Shown in pieces: positions 1 through 8,922 of a stretch of DNA of 64,000 bases. Position 1 is the first letter of the stretch, and each line of letters opens with the position of its first letter. Source of the stretch: Nitratireductor pacificus pht-3B (GTDB lineage Bacteria > Pseudomonadota > Alphaproteobacteria > Rhizobiales > Rhizobiaceae). The notes under the pieces are model-generated. The model saw only the letters and a program-made list of their open reading frames with translations. It was not told the origin of the DNA and searched no databases. The translations under genes and the position numbers were made by a program. Where the stretch lies: assembly GCF_000300335.1 (NCBI RefSeq), contig NZ_AMRM01000015.1, positions 1-64,000 of the forward strand. Direction: 5' to 3'.

Positions 1-58
1 CCGAAACACGCCCTTCCGTTACGTCAACTTCTTTAGGCACAAAAATGCATTGTCCCAC
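1..58 (-). CDS. pntA: NAD(P) transhydrogenase subunit alpha, N-terminus only (partial)
   Basis: Only the first 19 codons are inside the window; the gene runs off the left edge. The reading begins (M/V)GQCIFVPKEVDVTEGRVS, which matches the conserved PntA start (MGQTxFxPKE...ETRV). PntA is the NAD(H)-binding soluble part of the proton-translocating transhydrogenase. I chose the GTG at 58 because AAGGAG lies 6 nt before it; the ATG at 64 has the same AAGGAG directly abutting, which is too close. In Rhizobiales a small aa3 oxidase subunit IV gene commonly precedes pntA, as here. Identification rests on few residues, so it is probable rather than certain. Confidence 0.6.
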   Translation of the reverse strand, partial: MGQCIFVPKEVDVTEGRVS

Positions 59-96
59 CGGCATCTCCTTTCGGTTGGACCGTCCTCCCCATCGGC

Positions 97-116
97 GGGG
101 CAGCGTTCGCCGCCCC
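97..116 (-). terminator. GC-rich hairpin between oxidase subunit gene and pntA
   Basis: On the minus transcript GGGGCGGCG pairs with CGCTGCCCC (one G-U pair) around an AA loop. There is no U-tract, so this may be an attenuator or mRNA-stabilising hairpin rather than a full terminator between two co-oriented genes. Confidence 0.3.
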
Positions 117-135
117 ACGCATCAGGCCGCATGCC

Positions 136-363
136 TTAGCGCAGCAGCCAGGCGCCGAGCGCCGAAATGAGAATGAAAAGAACGGTGCTGGAGAAAAATC
201 CAGCGGAGGTGAAAAAGCCGAACGCCATGGCGATCAACAGGGCGATGATCACGAGGCTCGAATATTTGGAGATGGACAGGAAAAGATTGTAGGTGCGTTC
301 ATGTTCCGCGTAGTCCATTTCCGCGCCCGTTTCGGCCGGACCGGCCGGCGTGTTCTCTGCCAT
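136..363 (-). CDS. aa3-type cytochrome c oxidase subunit IV
   Basis: A 75-residue membrane protein. The motif MDYAEHERTYNLFL near residues 16-29 is the hallmark of the bacterial aa3 subunit IV family (PF07835), followed by two hydrophobic stretches (about residues 35-50 and 55-73), giving a hairpin in the cytoplasmic membrane. It is a small accessory subunit of the terminal oxidase; its exact role is poorly understood. The frame stays open upstream, but the first 34 codons of that extension are not family-like and the ATG at 363 gives the usual length. It stands apart from the other cox genes, next to pntA, a common arrangement in this order. Confidence 0.82.
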   Translation of the reverse strand: MAENTPAGPAETGAEMDYAEHERTYNLFLSISKYSSLVIIALLIAMAFGFFTSAGFFSSTVLFILISALGAWLLR

Positions 364-529
364 CACAAAACCCCATGGGAATAGAATTGGACTTGGGGAA
401 TAGCGAAAAGATGGCTTGAGGGCAATGGGATGATTGCCGCACGGGCATGCGCGCCCACGGTTCAATCGGTTTGCATCGCCCGGGAGGCCGCGCCTCAGGC
501 GCGCGAGACGGAAGCAGGCCGTCGAAGCG

Positions 530-1363
530 TTACGAAAGCCAGCGTTTCCGCCGCTTGTAATGTTTCACGTTGCGGAAGGAGCGACGCCCCTCGCCGCCGA
601 CGCCGAGATAGAATTCCTTGACGTCCTCGTTCTCGCGCAGCGCCTGCGCCTCGCCATCGAGCACGACGCGACCGGATTCGAGAATGTAGCCGTACTTCGC
701 GTAGCGCAGCGCCACATTGGTGTTCTGCTCGGCCAGCAGGAACGACACGCCCTGCTCCTCGTTGAGCTTCTTGACGATCTCGAAAATCTCCTCGACCAGC
801 TGCGGCGCGAGACCCATCGAGGGTTCGTCGAGCAGGATCATCTTGGGTCGCGACAGGAGCGCCCTGCCGATCGCCGTCATCTGCTGCTCGCCGCCGGACG
901 TGTAGCCGGCCTGACTGGCGCGCCGCTCCTTCAGGCGCGGGAAATAGCTGTAGACCAGGTCGAGATCCTCGCGGATCGCCGCCTGCCCGTCGCGCCGGGT
1001 GAAGGCGCCCGTCAGCAGATTGTCCTCGACCGACAGATGGCCGAAACAGTGCCGTCCCTCCATCACCTGGATGCAGCCGCGCCGCACCAGGTCGTTGGGA
1101 GACAGGTTCTGCACCTCCGCTCCCTCGAACAGGATCGACCCCTTGGTCACCTCGCCGCGCTCGGCCTGCAGCAGGTTCGAGATGGCCTTCAGCGTCGTGG
1201 TCTTGCCGGCCCCGTTGGCGCCGAGCAGCGCCGTGATGCCGCCACGCGGCACGGAAAGCGACACGCCCTTCAGCACCAGGATGACGTGATCGTAGATCAC
1301 CTCGATGTTGTTGACCTCGAGGATGGCCTCGGCGGGTGCGGCGGCGGGGGCTGTGTTGCTCAT
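530..1363 (-). CDS. livF: HAAT-family ABC transporter ATP-binding protein (LivF-like)
   Basis: One of the two cytoplasmic ATPases of a branched-chain/aromatic-acid type (HAAT) importer. Walker A GANGAGKTT lies at residues 48-56, an ABC signature reading YTSGGEQQ at 154-161 (the usual L replaced by T and Q by E) and Walker B MILLDEP at 175-181. At 277 residues it is about 40 longer than a typical LivF; the excess is a basic C-terminal tail ending HYKRRKRWLS. It is the last gene of the minus-strand unit acyl-CoA ligase, livG, livH, livM, binding protein, livF and is separated from the binding-protein gene by a palindromic repeat. Substrate is unknown; HAAT systems import amino acids, amides, urea or aromatic acids. 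Confidence 0.9.
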   Translation of the reverse strand: MSNTAPAAAPAEAILEVNNIEVIYDHVILVLKGVSLSVPRGGITALLGANGAGKTTTLKAISNLLQAERGEVTKGSILFEGAEVQNLSPNDLVRRGCIQVMEGRHCFGHLSVEDNLLTGAFTRRDGQAAIREDLDLVYSYFPRLKERRASQAGYTSGGEQQMTAIGRALLSRPKMILLDEPSMGLAPQLVEEIFEIVKKLNEEQGVSFLLAEQNTNVALRYAKYGYILESGRVVLDGEAQALRENEDVKEFYLGVGGEGRRSFRNVKHYKRRKRWLS

Positions 1364-1382
1364 CTCGGCTCCGACATTGAAG

Positions 1383-1516
1383 TCTCCTTCTCTCCGCGGG
1401 CGGGGAGAGCGCGGCCCGGAGGGCCGGATGAAGGGCGGACGCTGGAGTTCAAAGACTTGCGCCGCCCCTCACCTGCCCGCAGGCATCTTCTCCCCGCGGA
1501 CGGGGAGAAGAAGGCT
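1383..1516. repeat. Inverted pair of short palindromic repeats
   Basis: Two diverged copies of a roughly 50-bp unit face each other: the left carries TCTCTCCGCGGGCGGGGAGA, the right CTTCTCCCCGCGGACGGGGAGAAG, the latter itself a 10-bp-stem hairpin. Each is followed by a GGGC-rich half that again matches in inverted orientation. They fill the space between livF and the binding-protein gene inside one transcription unit, where they could lower livF expression or stabilise the upstream mRNA. Confidence 0.75.
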
Positions 1517-1520
1517 TTCG

Positions 1521-2840
1521 TCACATGCTGCACTCTTCGTTGATCGGCCAGGGTGCGTTGGCGTCGGCATATTCCTTCGCCTTCGCTGCCTCGAGCGGCT
1601 CGATCTCGGTGCGGTCGGGCATCAGGAGGTCGGACGCCTTGACGAACTTGGCGCCGTCCCACTGCAGCATCCAGCCGCCGCCATGACCGGTATGGTCGGC
1701 GCAGGACGTCTTGAACGGCACCAGCATGCCTTCGGCGCCCAGCTCCTTCAGCCGCGCCTCGTCGAGATTGATGTTCTCGAGACCCCAGCGCAGCTGCTCG
1801 GGGCTCGGCGCCCGCACGTCGAACTGCTCCTGCGCTTCCTTGATGCCCTCGACGAGGATGGCCGAGATCATCAATCCGCGCTGGTAGAACACGGAATCGA
1901 ACTCGCCCTCGCCCTGGTTGATCAGCGACTTGCCGGCATCGACCACATGCTTCTTGATGTCCTGCATCAGCGGGGATTCCGAGTTCGGCACGCTCCACGA
2001 GATCGAGCGATAGCCCTTGCCCGCCTCGCCGACGAGCTTGAGGTCGCCGTCATGGCCCGACCACCAGACGCCGACGAACTGGTCCATCGGATATTTGGTC
2101 TTCACCGCCTCGGTGATGGCGCCGGCGTTCATCGCGCCCCAGCCCCACATGACGACGAAGTCCGGCCGCTCGCGGCGGATCTGTAGCCACTGCGCGGACT
2201 GGTTCTGCATTTCGGTCAGGCCGACCGGGATCGGCAGGAAGGTGAAGCCATGCTTCGCGGCCAGCGCCTCGAGCAGCGGGATCGGCTCCTTGCCGAACGG
2301 ATGGTCGAGATGCAGGAGGGCGATCTTCTTGCCCTTCAGATTGTCGAGATTGCCGTCGGACAGGTTGTTGAGGATCATCGACGCGCCATCCCAGTAGGAG
2401 GACGGCGGGTTGTAGGCCCACTGGAACACCTTGCCGTCGGCCATCGGCGAGAAGCCGTAGCCCGGCGCCAGGATCGGGATCTCGTCGACATTCGACTTCG
2501 GCAGGACCTGCAGCGTGATGCCGGTCGACCAGGGCTGCGTGACCACGGCGTTCGCCTTGGTCTTCTCGTAGCACTCGACGCCCTTTTCCGTGTTGTAGCC
2601 GGTTTCGCACTCGTCATAGACCAGCTTGACGCCGTTCAGCCCGCCGTCGCGCTCGTTGAGAAGCGTGATGTAGTCGCGCTGGCCGTTCATCAGCGGCGTG
2701 CCCGTCGCGGCGAACGGTCCCGTCCGGTAGGACAGGTTCGGGATGTAGATCGAATCGTCCTGCGCGGCGGCGGGTCCGGCAAAGCCGGCGCCCAGCGCGA
2801 GCGCCGACGACAGGATCGCAGTTTTGAGCAATGTCTTCAT
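1521..2840 (-). CDS. HAAT-family ABC transporter substrate-binding protein
   Basis: Periplasmic binding protein of type I fold, 439 residues, with a Sec signal peptide (basic MKTLLKTA, hydrophobic core, AAA-QDD cleavage around residue 26). The text after it (SYRTGPFAATGTPLMNGQRDY and the later ETGYNTEKGVECYEK) is typical of the LivK-like branch found with acyl-CoA ligases rather than true leucine-binding proteins. GGAGG lies 7 nt before the ATG. It sits between livM and livF. Ligand cannot be told from sequence; aromatic or fatty acids are as plausible as amino acids given the ligase in the operon. Confidence 0.9.
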   Translation of the reverse strand: MKTLLKTAILSSALALGAGFAGPAAAQDDSIYIPNLSYRTGPFAATGTPLMNGQRDYITLLNERDGGLNGVKLVYDECETGYNTEKGVECYEKTKANAVVTQPWSTGITLQVLPKSNVDEIPILAPGYGFSPMADGKVFQWAYNPPSSYWDGASMILNNLSDGNLDNLKGKKIALLHLDHPFGKEPIPLLEALAAKHGFTFLPIPVGLTEMQNQSAQWLQIRRERPDFVVMWGWGAMNAGAITEAVKTKYPMDQFVGVWWSGHDGDLKLVGEAGKGYRSISWSVPNSESPLMQDIKKHVVDAGKSLINQGEGEFDSVFYQRGLMISAILVEGIKEAQEQFDVRAPSPEQLRWGLENINLDEARLKELGAEGMLVPFKTSCADHTGHGGGWMLQWDGAKFVKASDLLMPDRTEIEPLEAAKAKEYADANAPWPINEECSM

Positions 2841-2918
2841 GCTGTTTCCTCCACTAGTTCTTTTCTCCGAAAGGAAGGGGCGAACCGGCCCCGTTTCAAG
2901 CGGCGTTCCGGCCCTTGC

Positions 2919-3995
2919 TCAGTGCGGGAACGGCCACAGAATGAATTTCTCCCTGATCACCGCCCAGAAGCGCGCCAGGCCGTGCGGCTCGACGATCAGG
3001 AAGGTGATGATCAGCGCGCCGATGATCATCACGTTCAGATGCTCCACCGTGGCTGAACCGATGGGCAGGCCGAAGGCCTCCGGCACGGTGCTGATGATCA
3101 CCGGCAGCGCCACGATGAGGATCGCGCCGAGATAATTGCCCAGCACCGAGCCAAGCCCGCCGATGATGGCGATGAACAGGACGCGGAACGACAAGGGAAT
3201 GTCGAACAGATTGGCTTCCGCCGCGCCGCGCCACAGGAACACGAACAGCGCCCCGGCGATGCCGACGATGTAAGAGGACACGAAAAAGGCCGTAAGCTTG
3301 GCGCGCATCAGGTTGATGCCGACCAGCTCCGCGGCGATGTCCATGTCGCGCACCGCCTTCCACATGCGGCCGATGCGACCGCGCGTGATGTTGATCGCGA
3401 ACAGCGTGATGACGCAGACCGTGCACAGGACGAAATAGTACTGCGCGACCGCCGTGGCGCGCGGCCCGGCCACGGTGATGCCGAACAGGTCGATGTTCGG
3501 CACCTGGATCGCTCCCGATGCGTTGTAGTTGTAGAGCCAGCCCCATTTCTGGAACAGCCAGACCAGGAAGAACTGCGCCGCCAGGGTGGCGATGGCGAGG
3601 TAAAAGCCCTTGATGCGCAGCGAGGGCAGGCCGAAGATCACACCGATCGCCGCCGAGAAGAACCCCGACAGGGCGATCGCCACGACGATGTTCATCTCCG
3701 GGAAGATCGACACCAGCTTGTAGCAGGCATAGGCGCCGACGCCCATGAAGGCGCCGGTTCCAAGCGATAGCTGCCCGGCATAGCCGGTCAGGATGTTGAG
3801 GCCGAGCGCCGCCAGAGAATAGATGAGCACCGGAATGAGCAGCGCCCGGAAGGTGAACTCGTTGGCTGTCAGCGGAAAGACGACGAAGGCCAGCACGGCG
3901 ATCACGCCGAGCAGGATCGCGTCCTGCCGCACAGGAAACAGCGCGTGGTCCGCCTGGTAGCTGGTCTTGAACTGGCCTGCGGTTGGGTAGAACAT
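2919..3995 (-). CDS. livM: HAAT-family ABC transporter permease (LivM-like)
   Basis: Inner-membrane permease of 358 residues with about ten hydrophobic segments and the LivM motif region LNILTGYAGQLSLGTGAFMGVGAYAC (positions roughly 112-137). The loop containing RGRIGRMWKAVRDMDIAAELVGIN fits the EAA-type contact site with the ATPases. It begins 3 nt after livH ends, indicating co-translation. An N-terminal stretch of about 40 residues before the first conserved segment is common in this permease class. Confidence 0.92.
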   Translation of the reverse strand: MFYPTAGQFKTSYQADHALFPVRQDAILLGVIAVLAFVVFPLTANEFTFRALLIPVLIYSLAALGLNILTGYAGQLSLGTGAFMGVGAYACYKLVSIFPEMNIVVAIALSGFFSAAIGVIFGLPSLRIKGFYLAIATLAAQFFLVWLFQKWGWLYNYNASGAIQVPNIDLFGITVAGPRATAVAQYYFVLCTVCVITLFAINITRGRIGRMWKAVRDMDIAAELVGINLMRAKLTAFFVSSYIVGIAGALFVFLWRGAAEANLFDIPLSFRVLFIAIIGGLGSVLGNYLGAILIVALPVIISTVPEAFGLPIGSATVEHLNVMIIGALIITFLIVEPHGLARFWAVIREKFILWPFPH

Positions 3996-3998
3996 GGA

Positions 3999-4958
3999 TT
4001 ACACCCGCTCGATGATTTTTTCGCCGAACAGCCCCTGGGGGCGGAAGAGAAGCACGAGCAGCGCCAGCATGTAGGCGAACCAGGCTTCCGTATTGCCGCC
4101 GAGCAGCGGCTGGCCCCAGTAGATCTCGAAGACCTTCTCCAGGATGCCGATCGCCAGCCCGCCGATGATGGCGCCCATCACGCTTTCCAGCCCGCCCAGC
4201 ATCAACACCGGCAGGGCCTTGAAGGCGATCACTTCCAGGGCGAAGGAAACGCCGGCCCGCGCGCCCCAGACGATGCCCGTCGCCAGCGCGATGACGCCCG
4301 CGATGAACCACACGATGACCCAGATGGTCGACAGCGAGATGCCGACCGACAGCGCCGCCTGGTGGTCGTCGCCGAGCGCCCGGATCGCGCGGCCGATCTT
4401 CGACTTGTTCAGGAAGACCAGCAGGCCCGCCACCAGCAGCACCGCGCCAACGACGGCCGTCAGGTCCTTCTGCTCGATGGACACGAAACCGCCGAACAGC
4501 TCGAAGACGAAGCTGCCGGTGGGGATCATCAGTTGCTCGGTGATCATCACCTTGTTCTCGCCGCCGAAGATCAGCTCGCCGAACCCGATGAGGAACAGGG
4601 TGATGCCGATGGTCGCCATGAACAGGATGATATCGGGCTGGTTGACCAGCGGGCGCAGCACGACGCGCTCGATCGTCATGGCCAGCACCAGCATGACCAC
4701 CAGCGTCAGCGGCAGCGCGATGAAGGCTGGCAGGCCCTTCTCGTAGAGGCCGACCAGCGTCAGCGCCGCGAAGACGACCATGATGCCTTGGGCGAAATTG
4801 AAGATGCGCGAAGACTTGTAGATCAGCACGAAGCCGAGGGCGATCAGCGCATAGAGAACCCCGCCGACAAGCCCTTCCCACAGCACCTGCAGGAGGAAAT
4901 CGGGCGCGGCCGCCATGTCGGCGAATGGCTTCACCAGGATACCGTTCAGAATGTCCAT
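3999..4958 (-). CDS. livH: HAAT-family ABC transporter permease (LivH-like)
   Basis: Inner-membrane permease of 319 residues, the partner of LivM. Family text GLVGGVLYALIALGFVLIYKSSRIFNFAQG near residues 28-57 and NKSKIGRAIRALGDDHQAALSVGI (EAA-like loop, about 189-212) are clear. GGGAG lies about 10 nt before the ATG. It is 23 nt downstream of livG and 3 nt upstream of livM. Confidence 0.92.
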   Translation of the reverse strand: MDILNGILVKPFADMAAAPDFLLQVLWEGLVGGVLYALIALGFVLIYKSSRIFNFAQGIMVVFAALTLVGLYEKGLPAFIALPLTLVVMLVLAMTIERVVLRPLVNQPDIILFMATIGITLFLIGFGELIFGGENKVMITEQLMIPTGSFVFELFGGFVSIEQKDLTAVVGAVLLVAGLLVFLNKSKIGRAIRALGDDHQAALSVGISLSTIWVIVWFIAGVIALATGIVWGARAGVSFALEVIAFKALPVLMLGGLESVMGAIIGGLAIGILEKVFEIYWGQPLLGGNTEAWFAYMLALLVLLFRPQGLFGEKIIERV

Positions 4959-4981
4959 GCGCGTCCTGCTCCCTTCGCCGC

Positions 4982-5806
4982 CTAGTGCGGCACGCCCAGA
5001 TAGGCGTCGATCACGTCTTGATTGCCCTTAACCTCGTCGGGCGTCCCGTCGGCAATCTTCTTGCCGTAGTCGAGCACCACCACCCTGTCGGAAAGGTCCA
5101 TCACCACGCCCATGTCGTGCTCGATCAGCGCGATGGTCGTTCCCCGCTGCTGGTTCACGTCGATGATGAACCGGCTCATGTCTTCCTTCTCTTCGAGGTT
5201 CATGCCGGCCATCGGTTCGTCGAGCAGAAGGAGCGTCGGCTCCATCGCCAGCGCCCGGCCGAGCTCGACCCGCTTCTGCAGTCCGTAGGGCAGCTTGCCC
5301 ACCGGCGTCCGCCGGATATGCTGGATTTCCAGAAAGTCGATGATCTCCTCGACCTTCTCGCGATGCTCGATCTCCTCGCGCAGCGCCGGCCCGTGCCACA
5401 GCATCTGCCAGCCGATGTTGCGCTTCATCAGCACCGAGCGCCCGGCCATGATGTTGTCGAGCGTCGACATGCCCTTGAAGAGGGCGACGTTCTGGAAGGT
5501 GCGCGCGATGCCCTGCCCGACCGCCTGATGCGGCTTCATCGAGCGGCGCTCCTTGCCGCGGAACACGATCGTTCCCTGCTGCGGCGTGTAGAAGCCGTTG
5601 ATGACGTTGAGCATGGAGGTCTTGCCGGCGCCGTTCGGCCCGATGATCGCGCGGATCTCGCCCTTGAGGACGTTCAGCGAGATGTCCGTGATCGCCTTCA
5701 CGCCGCCGAAGGCGAGCGAGACGTTGCGCACGTCGAGCAGCACGTCGCCCTTGGCGATGCCGTCGCCGGGGGTCGCGAGCTGGCGGGGATCGGGACGCGG
5801 GTTCAT
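4982..5806 (-). CDS. livG: HAAT-family ABC transporter ATP-binding protein (LivG-like)
   Basis: Cytoplasmic ATPase, 274 residues. Walker A GPNGAGKTS at 56-64, signature LPYGLQKRVELGRAL at 172-186 (G-L-Q in place of G-x-Q) and Walker B LLLLDEP at 192-198; the C-terminus VIDAYLGVPH is the usual LivG ending. About 20 extra residues precede the ABC fold. Its ATG overlaps the TGA of the acyl-CoA ligase gene (ATGA), so the two are translationally coupled; this ties the importer to the ligase. Confidence 0.93.
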   Translation of the reverse strand: MNPRPDPRQLATPGDGIAKGDVLLDVRNVSLAFGGVKAITDISLNVLKGEIRAIIGPNGAGKTSMLNVINGFYTPQQGTIVFRGKERRSMKPHQAVGQGIARTFQNVALFKGMSTLDNIMAGRSVLMKRNIGWQMLWHGPALREEIEHREKVEEIIDFLEIQHIRRTPVGKLPYGLQKRVELGRALAMEPTLLLLDEPMAGMNLEEKEDMSRFIIDVNQQRGTTIALIEHDMGVVMDLSDRVVVLDYGKKIADGTPDEVKGNQDVIDAYLGVPH

Positions 5807-7779
5807 TCGGCGGCCTCCCGGATCATCTCGCTGGGTGCGTCGTAGACCTTGGCGTCGACGATCTTCACGGTCGCCCGGATGATCCCCTTGCGGCCATCCT
5901 CGTAGGTCACCTCGGTCTCGATGAATTTCTCCTTCGAACCGTCGTAGAGCGCCTCGATCAACGGGCCGTAGCGCTCGGCGATGAAGCTGCGGCGCACCTT
6001 CTGCGTCCGCGTCAGTTCGCCGTCATCGGCGTCGAGTTCCTTGTGCAGGACGAGAAACCGCCTGATCTGCGAGGCGGCCATCAGCGGCTCGCGCGCCAGG
6101 CGCCGGTTGGCCTCGTCCACATGGGTCGCGATGGTCTCGTATACCTGCGGATGACCTGCAAGCTCCTGATAGGACGCATAGGCGATGTTGTTGCGCTCCG
6201 CCCAGTTGCCGACTGCCGTCAGATCGATGTTGATGAAGGCCGCGCAGAAATCGCGCCCATGGCCGAAGGCCACCGCTTCCTTGATGTCGGGGAAGAATTT
6301 CAGCGTGTTCTCGATGTATTTCGGCGCGAACAGGGCGCCCGAACCGAGCTTGCCCACATCCTTCGCCCGGTCGATGATCTTCAGCTGGCCGTCCGCATCG
6401 AAGAAGCCGGCGTCGCCGGTGTGCACCCAGCCATCCTCGGTCTTGGTCTCGCGCGTCGCCTCGTCGTTCTTGTAGTAGCCGACGAAGACGCCGGGCGAGC
6501 GATACAGAACCTCGCCGCTCTCGGCGATCTTGATCTCCACGTCGGGCGACGGCAGGCCGACCGTGTCGGGCCGGATCTTTCCGTCCGCCTGCGCGGTGAT
6601 GTAGACGGTCGCCTCGGTCTGGCCGTAGAGCTGCTTCAGGTTGAGGCCCAGCGAGCGGTAGAAGCTGAACAGCTCCGGGCCGATCGCCTCGCCCGCCGTA
6701 TAGCCGACGCGCATGCGCGACAGGCCCATGCGGTTCTTCAGCGGGCCATAGACCATGAAATTGCCGACCGCGTATTTCAGCCGGTCCCACGGGGCGACGG
6801 CCTCGCCGTTCAGGATGCGCTCGCCCACCTTGCCCGCATGGGCAAGGAAATAGTGGAACATCGCCTTCTTGATCCGTCCCGCATCCTCCATCCGCACCAT
6901 GATCGAGGTCAGCAGGGTTTCGAAGACGCGCGGCGGCGCGAAGAAATAGGTCGGCGCGATCTCGCGCCGGTCCTCGTTGATCGTCTCGGGACTTTCCGGG
7001 CAGGCAACGCAATAGCCGGCGGTATAGGACTGCGCGTAGGAGAACAGGTGGTCGCCGACCCAGGCCAGCGGCAGATAGGCGATGGTGGTCTCGTTCTCGT
7101 CGAGATTGTCGAAGCCGTTGCCGTTGACCGCCGACAGGACGAAATTGTCGTTCGACAGCATCACACCCTTCGGGCGCCCCGTTGTGCCGGAGGTGTAGAG
7201 AATGACCGAGAGGTCGCCTCCGCTACCCTTTGCGATCTCGGCAAGCCAGGCGGCGCCGGCATCGGCGTCCTCGGCGAAACGCTTCAGGCCCGTCGCGCGC
7301 AGCCCCTCATAGGCGTGCAGATGCGTGTGGTCGTAGTCCTTCAGGCCACGCGGCTCGTCATAGATGAGTTCGGTCAGCGCGGGGACGCGCTCCGCCACGG
7401 ACAGGACCTTGTCGACCTGCTCCTGGTCCTCGACGACGGCGAACTTCACCTCGGCGTGGTCGAGCACATAGGCCATCTCTTCCGCGACGGAGTCCGCATA
7501 GATCGGCACCGGAATCGCGCCCAGCGACTGGGCGGCGGCGAACGACCAGTAGAGACGGGGCCGGTTTGCGCCGATCACCGCGATCTTGTCGCCGCGTTGC
7601 ACGCCGATCGTCTGCAGCCCGAGCGCCAGGGCGCGCACCTCGTCGAGCTGCTCCTCCCAGGTCCAGCTCTGCCAGATGCCGTAGTCCTTGAACCGCATGG
7701 CCGGCCGGCTGCGAAAGCGCTCGGCGTTCAGCAGCAGATATTTGGCAAACGTGTCCGTCGACGCGATGCTGTGCGCCAA
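5803..7779 (-). CDS. AMP-binding long-chain acyl-CoA ligase family protein
   Basis: ANL-superfamily ligase that activates a carboxylic acid to its CoA thioester through an acyl-AMP. The ATP/AMP motif YTSGTTGRPKG is at about residues 195-205, the adenylate motif GYTAGEAIGPE and YGQTEAT follow, and DGWVHTGDAGFFD is the hinge-region motif. I set the start at TTG 7779: GGAGG is placed 7 nt before it, and the 658-residue product matches the long-chain class; the open frame extends 70 codons further upstream without family similarity. First gene of the operon with livGHMK-F, so it probably activates the imported acid. Whether the substrate is a fatty or an aryl acid is open. Confidence 0.88.
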   Translation of the reverse strand: MAHSIASTDTFAKYLLLNAERFRSRPAMRFKDYGIWQSWTWEEQLDEVRALALGLQTIGVQRGDKIAVIGANRPRLYWSFAAAQSLGAIPVPIYADSVAEEMAYVLDHAEVKFAVVEDQEQVDKVLSVAERVPALTELIYDEPRGLKDYDHTHLHAYEGLRATGLKRFAEDADAGAAWLAEIAKGSGGDLSVILYTSGTTGRPKGVMLSNDNFVLSAVNGNGFDNLDENETTIAYLPLAWVGDHLFSYAQSYTAGYCVACPESPETINEDRREIAPTYFFAPPRVFETLLTSIMVRMEDAGRIKKAMFHYFLAHAGKVGERILNGEAVAPWDRLKYAVGNFMVYGPLKNRMGLSRMRVGYTAGEAIGPELFSFYRSLGLNLKQLYGQTEATVYITAQADGKIRPDTVGLPSPDVEIKIAESGEVLYRSPGVFVGYYKNDEATRETKTEDGWVHTGDAGFFDADGQLKIIDRAKDVGKLGSGALFAPKYIENTLKFFPDIKEAVAFGHGRDFCAAFINIDLTAVGNWAERNNIAYASYQELAGHPQVYETIATHVDEANRRLAREPLMAASQIRRFLVLHKELDADDGELTRTQKVRRSFIAERYGPLIEALYDGSKEKFIETEVTYEDGRKGIIRATVKIVDAKVYDAPSEMIREAAE

Positions 7780-7792
7780 ACCGTTTCCTCCC

Positions 7793-8178
7793 GAATGCGG
7801 CGGTTGACCCGCCGTTGTATCCAGCTCCTCCCCGAGCCGGAGACTATTGATTGAACCGAAGTTTTCACGAAAACCCCGCGCAATCAACTCGCCCCTTGAC
7901 AGACAGGCCGCCAGTTTGTCTTTATTATACAGCCTATTCGCGTCCGAACGCACGTGCTCGTTCTTCACGATAGAGGCTTTCCCGGACAATTGGACTTTAG
8001 ACGAATGCGGGATGTCCCGAGGGTTTCATCCTGCCGGGCGTGCCCTGCGGGCCGGCAACCGCGACGGGCCGGACCCTGTAGCCCCACGCTTCTTATGAGG
8101 CACGCAAGGATACCGTCGTTTCGTGAAATGACGCATGTTCGTCGTCTTTCAAATGAATCCATCCGAATGCGACATGCA
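7793..8178. other. Intergenic region before acyl-CoA ligase operon
   Basis: About 385 bp without a convincing gene. On the minus strand a perfect TATAAT occurs at 7929-7924, but no good -35 is spaced with it, so it is only a weak promoter candidate for the ligase/liv operon. Open frames through this stretch are not protein-like. Confidence 0.35.
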
Positions 8179-8853
8179 TCAGGAGCCGTAGCGGCTCAGG
8201 GCGTCCGCATCGACGATCGTAATGCGCCCGTGCTCGGCCTTGAGCAGGCCCTCGTCCTCCAGAAGCCGCAGGCTGCGGTTGACCACCTGGCGCGAGACGC
8301 CCGCCAGAAGCCCGAGTTCCTCCTGGCTGATCTGGATCTCGTTCCCCGCCGATGGGTAGAGCGCCCTGTTGAAGAACCAGGAGAGATTGCGCGCCACCCG
8401 AGCCTTCGGGTCGAGAATGCGATCATACTCGATGGTGGCGATGAACTGCCCCATCCGCTCGTTGAGCTGGCGGACGAGAAACCGGTTGAAGCCGGTGCTG
8501 TTCTCGAACAGCCACATGAAGCTGCTGCGCGACAGCATGGCGAGGCGCGTCTCGCGGATGGCGACGACGTCGTATTTCCGCCGCTCGTCCTTGAGCACAG
8601 ACCCCTCGCCGAACCAGCCGCCATCGGTCACCCCGGCAAAGGTCATCGCCTTGCCGGCGGCGGAAATGGCGCTGATCTTGATCAGCCCCTCGATGACGCC
8701 CGTCCAGTGGTCGAGCCGGTCTCCCCGATGGCAGATATACGCGCCCTTCGAGAAGGTGCGCTCCGTCAGACCTCGCCGCGCGCGGTCGAGTTCATCCTCG
8801 GTCAGCTCAGCCGTCCAGACGACGGAACCGGCGATATCCTTCTTGGCGCTCAT
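8179..8853 (-). CDS. Crp/Fnr family transcriptional regulator
   Basis: 224 residues: cyclic-nucleotide-binding-like beta roll at about 20-130, a dimerisation helix near 125-160, and a winged helix at 175-203 with ISQEELGLLAGVSRQVVNRSLRLLEDEG. Only one cysteine is present in the N-terminal half (C41), so it is not an oxygen-sensing FeS FNR. The effector pocket lacks an obvious cAMP signature, so the ligand is unknown. It lies between the acyl-CoA ligase operon and the acyltransferase gene, all on minus, and may control either. Confidence 0.88.
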   Translation of the reverse strand: MSAKKDIAGSVVWTAELTEDELDRARRGLTERTFSKGAYICHRGDRLDHWTGVIEGLIKISAISAAGKAMTFAGVTDGGWFGEGSVLKDERRKYDVVAIRETRLAMLSRSSFMWLFENSTGFNRFLVRQLNERMGQFIATIEYDRILDPKARVARNLSWFFNRALYPSAGNEIQISQEELGLLAGVSRQVVNRSLRLLEDEGLLKAEHGRITIVDADALSRYGS

Positions 8854-8922
8854 CGTTCTTCGATAACCTGCCCGCGTGCGGGCGACAAGCAGCGAGCGGC
8901 TTCACCGCGCCGCCGATGGCCT

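Noticed and set aside
6043-7854. Plus-strand open frame of about 600 codons within the acyl-CoA ligase
   Set aside because: Antisense to a gene with clear ANL motifs; composition not protein-like.
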